Under the pieces are notes generated by a model that saw only the letters and a program-made list of their open reading frames with translations, did no database searches and had not been told where the DNA came from. A program made the translations under genes and the position numbers. This document shows positions 9,390-16,013 of a stretch of DNA of 50,239 bases, in pieces. The DNA comes from Verrucomicrobiales bacterium (GTDB taxonomy: Bacteria > Verrucomicrobiota > Verrucomicrobiia > Limisphaerales > CANJXF01), in contig CANJXF010000030.1 of NCBI GenBank assembly GCA_947478865.1, positions 1 through 50,239 of the forward strand, in the 5' to 3' direction. Within the stretch, counting starts at the first letter, position 1. Every line of letters starts with the position of its first letter.

Positions 9390-9871
9390 CGGCTTTCCCG
9401 GACACCTGGCGGCGATCGGATGTCGGCGTTAGACCGACGAACCTTTTAGCAGCAGGCGAGCATGATAGCAACCGGAACCCGCCCCCGACGCCAGAGAGCC
9501 TGTGCGCGGCGATGGTGAACCGCGCGTTGTCAATGCCGCCGCGGATCGAGCTTGAGGCGTCCAAGAGAACGCGCGCCTCCCAATACGTCCGCTTGGAAGG
9601 TGTAGGTTTCGCCGGCGATCATCGGCCCGATTTGTTGCGCGATCCGGCCGACATAAGAAGGATCGTTGAGATCGGTTGCGAAACGCAGCATGCGATTGCC
9701 TGTTGCGCCACTGGCCAGGGTTCCTTCCGAGCCGGCCAACCTGCTGGATGCCTGAATGTCCAATCCTGAAAGATTCCTCCAGCTGGTTGGATGATGCATG
9801 CCTCCGATGGCCCTACTTGAAGCGCCGGCGCCCACGACCTCAGAGGATCCCCGAAACAGCTGTTTTTTCAC
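9390..9871 (-). pseudogene. Fragment of an exported beta-sandwich (carbohydrate-binding-like) protein
   Basis: The minus strand encodes MLRFATDLNDPSYVGRIAQQ and then GETYTFQADVLGGARS (within 9871-9530), typical of jelly-roll CBM-type domains where 'AGxTYTFxADVxG' forms a strand pair. The frame then breaks, and an overlapping frame continues with GGIDNARFTIAAHRLSG (about 9540-9480), which fits the last strand of the same fold ('xIDNVRxT'). So one domain is split by a frameshift and lacks its parent protein on both sides. It may be a relic of a third carbohydrate-active gene in this island. Confidence 0.5.
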
Positions 9872-9934
9872 ACGGTGTTTTCGCGATAAGTCGGTTGTAA
9901 GTTTCCGGCCGGACGTTTAGACTTTTGCCCCATC

Positions 9935-10015
9935 ATGACTGCGCCTCTTACCTATCCCGACATCCACTTTGTCCGGGCGGCCACCGGCTGGCTAGGAAAC
10001 TGTTGTATTCAATGA
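9935..10015 (+). pseudogene. First 26 codons of a TPR-type protein, then cut off
   Basis: ATG at 9935 opens a 26-residue frame, MTAPLTYPDIHFVRAATGWL and then a stop six residues later. The start resembles the N-terminus of small TPR proteins that are frequent in Verrucomicrobiota ('xLTYPDxHFLRAAxGWLxLGN'), recalled from family knowledge. The match stops after GWLGN, where the sequence becomes unrelated, so this is a truncated stump and not a real short peptide gene. No clear ribosome-binding site was seen. It marks a recombination edge about 95 bp before the GH116 gene. Confidence 0.4.
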
Positions 10016-10107
10016 CGAGAAACTTTCTTGCTGTGCTTAGAATCGGGGGTGAGGCTTAAGCAGGTTTAGCCACCAATACTGGCAACTTGTCTCACGACAA
10101 TCATTAA

Positions 10108-13100
10108 ATGAAACGCAAAGAAGATAATTCCGACTGCCAACCTGGAACTTGTAAGTGTTCCAGCTTGCGCTTTGACCGTCGCGATTTCATCAAATCTCTC
10201 AGCCTCAGCGCCACCGCCCTGGCGCTGCAGCCTTGGAACATGGCCATGGCCGGTCCGTTCACACGCACCGACTTCGGCAAGCTCGTTCCGGCCGAGAAAA
10301 AGCTTTCGCCCGAGTGGGTGAGGTCGCTGACGGCGCGCGGGGATAGGACTACGTACCGCGGCAGGGACCTGGCAAGCATCGGCATGCCCATTGGGGGCAT
10401 TTGCGCCGGGCAGCTCTACCTTGGTGGCGACGGCAAGCTGTGGCATTGGGACATTTTCAACCGCAAGCTCAACACCGGCGCGGAGCATTACGCGAAGCCG
10501 ATGCGGGCGTCGTCTCCTCTCGACCAGGGGTTTGCGTTGCGGGTCACGGCGGATGGCATGGCGCAGGAGCGCGCGATGGATGCCGCCCACTGGGAGAATA
10601 TTTCGTTCACTGGAGAATACCCCATCGGCTGCGTGAACTATGCCGATTCCGGATGCCCCGTGAGCGTGAGCCTCGAAGCATTTTCTCCTTTCATCCCGCT
10701 GAACGCGCAGGACTCCTCGCTGCCCGCGACGGTCTTGGAGTTTACTCTGAAGAACGTGGGCTCCCGGCCGGTCGAAGGAGAATTAGCCGGCTGGCTGGAG
10801 AACGCGGTTTGCTTGTACAGCGGTCAAAAGCGCGACGGCGTTCGCCGGAATCGCATCGTGAGGGAACCGGGTTTGCTCTCCCTGGAGTGTGGGGCGGAAG
10901 ACCTTCCAGCGGGCACGCCAAGCGAGCGCCCGGACATCGTATTTGAAGATTTCGAGAGCGAGACTTACGGCAATTGGGCCGTGACCGGCACCGCCTTTGG
11001 GAGCGGCCCGGTGGAAGTAGCCCACATGCCTGAGTATCAAGGCGACGTTGGGGCGAAAGGCAAGCGGCTCGTCAATAGCCACGCTTCCGCGCCAGGCCGC
11101 GAGATCCGGGAAAAGGACGACGCGAGCGGCCGGCTGACGAGTCGTCCGTTTGCGATCGAACGCAACTACATCACGTTCCTCATCGGCGGCGGCAATCACA
11201 AAGGCCGCACCTGCATGAACCTGTTGGTGGACGAAGTCATCGTGCTGTCGGCCACTGGCGCGGCCAATAACCATCTGGAGCCGATGAGCTGGGACGTGCG
11301 CCAGTGGGCCGGCAAGCCCGGGCAACTGGTTATCGTGGACGACCAGACCGGCGGCTGGGGGAATATCGGCGTGGATGACATCATTTTCAGTGACCGTCCA
11401 CGCCATCCGGTTGGTCCGTTGGTGAATGAGGAGGATTTCGGCACGATGGGGCTGGCGCTGCTTGATCCCCGATCGGACGACATCGCGAACACCTCCCTGC
11501 CGAAGGATGGAGCGCCAGCAGGAATTTTTTCTTCCCCCGGCATCGCGAGCGAACCAACAAAAAAGCCGTTCGGCCAGAAACTCATCGGCTTACTCACGCG
11601 CAAGTTCAAACTCGCGCCGGGTGAGTCCGTCAAAGCCACCTTCGTAATCTCATGGTATTTCCCGAACCTCCGGATGAACCGCCTACCCCCGGGCCGCTCT
11701 TACGGGACGAGATTTGAGTCGGCCGGGGCGGTGGCCGCGTTCGTGGCAAAGAATTTCGAGCGGCTCGCTTCCCAAACCCGGCTGTGGCATGACACTTGGT
11801 ATGATTCGACGCTGCCGTTCTGGTTTCTGGATCGCACGTTCCTGAACACTTCGATTCTCGCCACCTCCACCTGCCACCGGTTCGGCAATGGCCGCTTCTA
11901 CAGTTGGGAAGGCGTCGGCTGCTGCGAAGGCACGTGCGGCCACGTCTGGCATTACGCGCAGGCCATGGCCCGGATCTTCCCGGAACTGGAGAAGCAGTTG
12001 CGCGAAAAAGTGGACTTCGGTCTCGGACTTCAACCGGACGGCGCGATTCATTTTCGCGGCGAATTCAACAACATTCCAGCTATGGACGCGCAAGCGGGCA
12101 CCGTGCTGCGAGCCTTGCGCGAACACCAGATGTCCGCGGATGATTCGTTCCTCAAAACCAACTGGCCCCGCTTCAAGAAAGCGACCGAGTGGCTCATCGA
12201 GAAAGACGGCAATTGCGACGGCCTGATTGACAGCAACCAACACAACACGCTCGACACCGATTGGTACGGGCCCGTTGCATGGTTGAGCGGTCTTTACCTC
12301 GCTGCACTTCTGGCTGCCGAACAAATGGCAAATGAAATGGGAGACTTCGCGTTCGCCGCCAAGTGCCGGAAGATTTTCACCGTCGGCCAGAAGAATTTCG
12401 TGTCGCAGTTGTTCGACAACGATTACTTCATAAACAAGGTGGACTCGAAACACGTCGACGCCATCAACTCGGGCACCGGTTGCGAGATTGACCAGGTCAT
12501 GGGGCAAAGCTGGGCCTTTCAGGTTGGTTTGCCGCGTGTGATTCCGGAGAAAGAAACCCTCACAGCCCTGAAATCGTTGTGGCGCTACAATTTTTCCCCC
12601 GACGTCGGCCCGTATCGCGAAGCCTACAAAGCCGGCCGTTGGTATGCCATGCCGGGCGAAGCGGGATTGTTAATGTGTTCGTTTCCGCGCACCGACTGGG
12701 ATTATGCGCAGGCAAAGGGCAAAGGCCCGGAGTGGGCGGCGGGTTATTTCAACGAATGCATGAACGGCTTCGAGTATCAGGTCGCGAGCCACATGGTCTG
12801 GGAGGGAATGGTGACTGAGGGGCTTGCAGTGGCGCGCGCTGTTCATGACCGTTATCACGCCTCGCGCCGCAACCCGTGGAACGAAGTCGAGTGCGGCGAT
12901 CACTACGTGCGCAGCATGGCGAGTTACGGGGTCTACCTTGCGGCGTGCGGCTTCGAGTATCACGGACCAAATGGGCGCATGGGCTTCGCCCCGAAGATCA
13001 CGCCCGAGAATTTCCAGGCGGCGTTCACGGCGGCGGAGGGTTGGGGGACCTATCATCAAGAACGCTCCACCGACTCGCAATCCCACCGCCTCGAAGTGAA

Positions 13101-13302
13101 GCAGGGACAACTTCAACTCAAGACTCTGGCCGTGGAACTCCCATCCGGCGCGAGGATCGGAAACGTTGTCGCAAGGTTCGGCGGGAAACTAGTCGTCGCC
13201 AATTTGGCACAGTCCGGTTCGCGCGTGGAACTGAAGTTCGAGACGAAACTACTGCTCGAACCAAAATCGGCGCTGGAATTGAAGATTACGCTGTCGGTGT
13301 GA
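10108..13302 (+). CDS. Tat-exported GH116-type (DUF608) glycosidase with an inserted beta-sandwich domain
   Basis: A 1064-residue protein with a twin-arginine signal (FDRRDFIKSLSLSA, about residues 22-40). The first part is the GH116 N-terminal domain (IGMPIGGICAGQLYLGGDGK). Residues ~275-431 are an extra module (FEDFESETYGNWAVTGTAFG to GNIGVDDIIFSD), like the jelly-roll attached to fructan-active GH32 enzymes, inserted within the N-terminal domain. The (alpha/alpha)6 catalytic domain follows. Glu601 in FYSWEGVGCCEG is the likely nucleophile and Asp716 in HNTLDTDWYGP the likely acid/base, by alignment in my head with human GBA2 and bacterial GH116. GCEIDQVMGQSWAFQ is also characteristic. GH116 enzymes release beta-linked glucose, xylose or N-acetylglucosamine. 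The gene is G+C-rich and stands head to head with the lyase, so the pair probably degrades an exported glycan together. Confidence 0.88.
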   Translation: MKRKEDNSDCQPGTCKCSSLRFDRRDFIKSLSLSATALALQPWNMAMAGPFTRTDFGKLVPAEKKLSPEWVRSLTARGDRTTYRGRDLASIGMPIGGICAGQLYLGGDGKLWHWDIFNRKLNTGAEHYAKPMRASSPLDQGFALRVTADGMAQERAMDAAHWENISFTGEYPIGCVNYADSGCPVSVSLEAFSPFIPLNAQDSSLPATVLEFTLKNVGSRPVEGELAGWLENAVCLYSGQKRDGVRRNRIVREPGLLSLECGAEDLPAGTPSERPDIVFEDFESETYGNWAVTGTAFGSGPVEVAHMPEYQGDVGAKGKRLVNSHASAPGREIREKDDASGRLTSRPFAIERNYITFLIGGGNHKGRTCMNLLVDEVIVLSATGAANNHLEPMSWDVRQWAGKPGQLVIVDDQTGGWGNIGVDDIIFSDRPRHPVGPLVNEEDFGTMGLALLDPRSDDIANTSLPKDGAPAGIFSSPGIASEPTKKPFGQKLIGLLTRKFKLAPGESVKATFVISWYFPNLRMNRLPPGRSYGTRFESAGAVAAFVAKNFERLASQTRLWHDTWYDSTLPFWFLDRTFLNTSILATSTCHRFGNGRFYSWEGVGCCEGTCGHVWHYAQAMARIFPELEKQLREKVDFGLGLQPDGAIHFRGEFNNIPAMDAQAGTVLRALREHQMSADDSFLKTNWPRFKKATEWLIEKDGNCDGLIDSNQHNTLDTDWYGPVAWLSGLYLAALLAAEQMANEMGDFAFAAKCRKIFTVGQKNFVSQLFDNDYFINKVDSKHVDAINSGTGCEIDQVMGQSWAFQVGLPRVIPEKETLTALKSLWRYNFSPDVGPYREAYKAGRWYAMPGEAGLLMCSFPRTDWDYAQAKGKGPEWAAGYFNECMNGFEYQVASHMVWEGMVTEGLAVARAVHDRYHASRRNPWNEVECGDHYVRSMASYGVYLAACGFEYHGPNGRMGFAPKITPENFQAAFTAAEGWGTYHQERSTDSQSHRLEVKQGQLQLKTLAVELPSGARIGNVVARFGGKLVVANLAQSGSRVELKFETKLLLEPKSALELKITLSV

Positions 13303-13306
13303 TCTG

Positions 13307-13353
13307 ACCAGATCGGGTTTTCTGTAACCGATTGGTGACATTTTAAAACGGCG
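13307..13353 (+). repeat. Left copy of inverted repeat bounding the accessory unit
   Basis: It begins ACCAGATCGGGTTTTCTG and ends AAAACGGCG. The middle holds GTAACCGATTGGTGAC, an imperfect 16-bp palindrome. It is the inverse of 14811-14858 with two substitutions and one missing base. Confidence 0.8.
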
Positions 13354-13453
13354 ATTTGCGTCTCGCCATAATTGAAAAAATTGATCGCCCACACCGCTGT
13401 TGCCACACGCGCTCGCGCTTTTCTCCATTCCATCCTCAATCATCCTTGCCGCT

Positions 13454-13584
13454 CCTTGTCCCAGTTCTCGTGACTATCAGACAAACGCGCATCGGCTAAA
13501 TTGATTCTCGTTCTCGGTGAACGTGTGTGAAAATGCCGGACTTGTTATCCGGCTTTTTTTGTACCGGCCCCGTCGCCCGGCCCG
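13454..13584 (+). repeat. Direct repeat copy A with hairpin core
   Basis: Shares with copy B (14688-14813) an interrupted but clear similarity, strongest over GTGAACGTGTGTG...ACTTGTTATCCGGC, the T-run and GTACCGGCC. A third, partial copy in the other orientation is at 47903-47941. In minus-strand order it lies just past the end of the HTH gene. Confidence 0.75.
13535..13560 (+). terminator. Hairpin plus T-run (repeat A core)
   Basis: GCCGGA, loop CTTGTTA, TCCGGC, then seven T: a textbook intrinsic-terminator shape on the plus strand. It lies 233 bp beyond the GH116 stop codon and could end that transcript. The same hairpin recurs in repeat B, where no plus-strand gene precedes it, so its main role may belong to the repeat itself. 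Confidence 0.55.
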
Positions 13585-13594
13585 AGGCGATTCA

Positions 13595-13939
13595 TCACAG
13601 ACCGTTCCGTTGGAATCGTCGTTTCAACGCCAAATCAACCGCGCTCAATTTGAATCGAATATTTCTCGGACCCAGCCGAATGTAAGGTATCAACCCTTTT
13701 TCCATCCAGTTCTGCAACGTGCGCAGGCTGATGTTGCAGTGCTTTGCCGCCTCTTTTTTCATAACCCATCCTTCCGCTGGTGTGGCGGTGGCTCCAAATA
13801 AAGACCCACCAGCCGGGCCTGCGGCCCGCGCATCAATCGTTTCTTTCACCTGGCTGGTGATGATTTCAACAATCGCCCCCGCCAGATTTACAGCCGCACC
13901 GACAAGTTTTTTTGTGTCGGATTGAGTGTGCATAATCAT
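13595..13939 (-). CDS. Small MerR/excisionase-type helix-turn-helix protein
   Basis: 114 residues. The first ~45 form an amphipathic helix (KLVGAAVNLAGAIVEIITSQ) that could mediate pairing. The second half is a winged HTH of the HTH_17/excisionase class: EGWVMKKEAAKHCNISLRTL, then QNWMEKGLIPYIRLGPRNIRF, with the usual 'LxxWxxxGLIPYIRxGxR' core. Such proteins steer tyrosine integrases towards excision or repress element genes. Here it follows the 146-residue unknown gene on the same strand (85 bp gap) inside the inverted-repeat unit and next to an integrase remnant, which supports that role by context. Two starts are possible (ATG 13939 or 13933). Confidence 0.8.
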   Translation of the reverse strand: MIMHTQSDTKKLVGAAVNLAGAIVEIITSQVKETIDARAAGPAGGSLFGATATPAEGWVMKKEAAKHCNISLRTLQNWMEKGLIPYIRLGPRNIRFKLSAVDLALKRRFQRNGL

Positions 13940-14024
13940 TTTTCTGCCTTCGGCCCGTTTCTAAAATCGCCTTGCCCCGTTCCGCACCCCGTCCGCCATG
14001 CTGCTTGCCAAGGAGGTTTCCCCA

Positions 14025-14465
14025 TTACATCCCCATGTAACGCTGCTTCAGTCTCTGGATCTCCGATGCCACCGCGTGCAACGGAAACGATTCGTCTGCG
14101 GCGGATGACCAGTAATACGAAACCGTGGTCAGCCCGTTGCTCACATCCAAAAGATAGCCTGTGCACAAGGACGGCGGATGTTCCGGTTCCTCCAGCGGAT
14201 ATTCCAGCGCCCTGACCATTTGATGGATCGGCAAAAATTCGTCCGGCCGGATGATGTGATCCTGATAAACCAGTTCCTCCGCTTGCACGTCCACGTTGTG
14301 GCGCAGCACAAATTGGTCGTGATGCCGGTGGAACAGCTCGGTGCGCGAGGTCGCCCCGCCTTCCACCGATGTCGTCAAGGTCAGCCAGAGATCCTGCGGC
14401 ACCACCGCGGGCTCAAGGGGCAATTCACCGGGCACCGGTGGAAAAAGCAATGGTTGCCGTGGCAT
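14025..14465 (-). CDS. Unknown 146-residue protein of the accessory unit
   Basis: Not recognised. The start ATG at 14465 (MPRQPLLFPPVPGELPLEP) is chosen because the same initial codons recur, frameshifted, at 48186. The protein is proline-rich at its N-terminus, then mixed and acidic, with HRHHDQFVLRHNVDVQAEEL and a C-terminal part SYYWSSAADESFPLHAVASE that ends in a basic helix (IQRLKQRYMGM). No signal peptide or membrane helix was seen. Its place between repeat B and the HTH gene, and the second broken copy beside another integrase remnant, mark it as cargo or control gene of an integrative element. An in-frame GTG/ATG further upstream (14537) is less likely. Confidence 0.6.
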   Translation of the reverse strand: MPRQPLLFPPVPGELPLEPAVVPQDLWLTLTTSVEGGATSRTELFHRHHDQFVLRHNVDVQAEELVYQDHIIRPDEFLPIHQMVRALEYPLEEPEHPPSLCTGYLLDVSNGLTTVSYYWSSAADESFPLHAVASEIQRLKQRYMGM

Positions 14466-14813
14466 AAGCGCAGTGGGATTAAGTCGCCCAACCTTGCCCG
14501 ATCCATTCTCCGGAATCAACCATCTGAATTTTACCACTCGTAAACCATTTCCTGCTGCGACTCGAATCCGGCGGATTAGCCGGAAGCCGTCCTACGAATT
14601 TTTTCCGGGGCCGCAGGCGCCCTCGGCTGTCCGTTTCCGTGCCTAAATCCTCATTTCCATTTTCCTTCGCGCCCATCTCGAGAAACACCGTCCCACAGTC
14701 CTGGCGACTATCGGAAATCCGCTAATTTGAGAGTGTTCTCAGTGAACGTGTGTGTAAATTACCTGGACTTGTTATCCGGCTTTTTTTTGTACCGGCCTCA
14801 TCGCTCGGGCCGC
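14430..14813 (-). repeat. Repeat B: leader of the unknown gene, shared with 47903-48233 and partly with 13454-13584
   Basis: On the minus strand this ~380-bp stretch runs from the hairpin core through a leader to the first codons of the unknown gene. The whole stretch is alignable with the plus-strand sequence 47903-48233; only the hairpin side (14688-14813) matches repeat A. The leader contains a 69-codon open frame (14688-14479), but the second copy breaks that frame repeatedly, so it is probably not coding. A shared block in both copies reads GGCACGGAAACGGACA. Confidence 0.7.
14763..14788 (+). terminator. Hairpin plus T-run (repeat B core), imperfect stem
   Basis: CCTGGA, loop, TCCGG(C) and eight T on the plus strand. 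One base of the stem bulges compared with copy A. No plus-strand gene precedes it, so a terminator function is uncertain. Confidence 0.3.
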
Positions 14814-14858
14814 CGTTTTAAAAATGTAACCAATTGGTTACAGAAAACCCGATCTGGT
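14811..14858 (-). repeat. Right copy of inverted repeat bounding the accessory unit
   Basis: Inverse of 13307-13353. It contains GTAACCAATTGGTTAC at 14826-14841, a perfect 16-bp palindrome, which may be a protein-binding or strand-exchange site. Confidence 0.8.
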
Positions 14859-14869
14859 GCGCCTTCGTT

Positions 14870-15134
14870 TCGTATTAGACATTGATCTCGCCGCGTTCGA
14901 TGTCCAAAAGCGCCTTTTGGCTTTTTGAAAGTCTTCAGCATGTCTGATAGTAACTTCAATTTGGCGGTGGTGAACACGTCAGTTTCGAGCGAGCGGCGAT
15001 ATATCTTGCCCTTCACTTTGGCGCGTGCAAAATACGCGCCGCTTGGAGTGAATTGCATGAGTCCAGCGTGTTTGTGGAATGTTCGCCACTTTCCGTCTTT
15101 GCTGACGGTGGTTTGCGAAGTAATCTGCGAGCCT
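14870..15134 (-). pseudogene. Tyrosine integrase, N-terminal (arm/core-binding) fragment
   Basis: The minus strand reads KDGKWRTFHKHAGLMQFTPS, GAYFARAKVKGKIYRRSLET and DVFTTAKLKL, the start of integrases common in Verrucomicrobiota ('SGxYFARxKVxGKxxRxSLxTxxFxTAKLKL'). The frame has a stop (TGA, about 15137) before any sensible start. After KLKL the frame appears to shift: another frame gives KSQKALLDIERGEINV and stops at 14875. No catalytic Arg-His-Arg-Tyr domain is present. It lies between tRNA-Lys and the inverted-repeat unit and is a dead relic of the element's integrase. Confidence 0.65.
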
Positions 15135-15155
15135 CAGTTGCGTCTGTAGGCGTTT

Positions 15156-15183
15156 TTGTAGCGACAAAAGTCTGCGTTATACA
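15156..15183 (+). promoter_or_regulatory. Possible sigma-70-like promoter for tRNA-Lys
   Basis: TTGTAG, 16-bp spacer, TATACA, lying about 68 bp before the mature tRNA 5' end. A second TATACAAT sits at 15191-15198. Read by eye only. Confidence 0.3.
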
Positions 15184-15250
15184 ATGCGGGTATACAATTG
15201 GATGATGTGGGACACAAAAAGCGAATAAACGTCAATGTTTACAGTAGTGT

Positions 15251-15323
<73 letters not shown>

Positions 15324-15326
<3 letters not shown>

Positions 15327-15345
15327 CTCTTTTTTCAAAGAGTGG
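15324..15345 (+). terminator. Hairpin at the 3' end of tRNA-Lys
   Basis: CCACTCTTT, loop TTTC, AAAGAGTGG: a 9-bp perfect stem that starts in the CCA tail. There is no following T-run, so it may be a processing signal instead of a true terminator. Confidence 0.4.
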
Positions 15346-15432
15346 AACAGCTCTCTGCACGTTATCAGTCCTAAATCAAAACCTTAAACCTGTTTCTTGA
15401 GATCAGAATTTTGGGTTGGTTCCTCGGAATTC

Positions 15433-15810
15433 TCAGGATGCAACTTCCTCTTTGCTTCCACCCGAACTTTTTGCCTTGGTGTAATTATCCTCATCGGCTC
15501 CATAATAGAGCAGCGCCTTCCGCTCGGTGGATTTGTCAAGTTCACAACCAGATCCCAGGGCGGGCGCTTGCAGAACTTTCGCCTTGCTGAATGGAGACAC
15601 CACATAGGACTTCCGATCGTCCAGGCGAACACCTTTGGCGGGTATCAGATGGGTTACGTTGGACATCCCGCTCACTTGGATTCCAAGCCAAATGGGTTTT
15701 CCATCGTGGTTTTCCCAATGACAGGAGAAAAGACCGATCGGACTTCCTCGATGGTCCACCACTTCCTCGCCGATGAAGTCATCAAACGCTTCTGAATCAT
15801 ATTCGGCCAT
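15433..15810 (-). CDS. PRC-barrel domain protein
   Basis: 125 residues, cytoplasmic by composition. A PRC-barrel fold covers about residues 12-95: GEEVVDHRGSPIGLFSCHWE, PIWLGIQVSG, THLIPAKGVRL, YVVSPFSKAKVLQAP. The rest is a charged, Ser/Lys-rich tail. PRC barrels occur in RimM, photosynthetic reaction centres and stress proteins, where they bind partners; stand-alone copies have no defined function. It is often combined with DUF2382 in stress proteins, and a DUF2382 lipoprotein is found elsewhere in this window (45963-46745). It converges towards tRNA-Lys and diverges from the next gene. Confidence 0.8.
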   Translation of the reverse strand: MAEYDSEAFDDFIGEEVVDHRGSPIGLFSCHWENHDGKPIWLGIQVSGMSNVTHLIPAKGVRLDDRKSYVVSPFSKAKVLQAPALGSGCELDKSTERKALLYYGADEDNYTKAKSSGGSKEEVAS

Positions 15811-16013
15811 GGTTCAAGAATGTCCGATTCAGAGGCCGTTTCAATCAGGGCAAGTTCCAATTTCGCTTCAGTCGAAATTGGAACGATAATTCAGTCGGCT
15901 CCTGATCGATGGCTAGCGTCGTCCAAGCCTGAGGCGAGCTTTGGTTCGTCTGGGAAAATTTGCAAAAAATTTTCTCGCGAAAATCAGCCATGAGCGCATG
16001 TTCAGTCAAAGCC

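Larger units (their letters stand above)
13307..14858. mobile_element. 1.55 kb unit bounded by 47/48-bp inverted repeats, carrying an HTH gene and an unknown gene
   Basis: The left end (13307-13353) and the right end (14811-14858) are inverted copies, differing at about three positions. Inside are two minus-strand genes (146-residue unknown, 114-residue HTH) and two ~125-bp direct repeats (13454-13584 and 14688-14813) that flank those genes. The left end begins five bases after the stop codon of the GH116 gene, and the right end abuts an integrase remnant. No transposase lies inside, so if it moves it does so in trans, or it is the inner part of a larger integrase-borne element. I saw no clear target-site duplication. 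Confidence 0.55.

Noticed and set aside
14479-14688. 69-codon leader frame upstream of the unknown gene
   Set aside because: The homologous leader at 47960-48180 breaks the frame in several places, so the conservation is not that of a protein.
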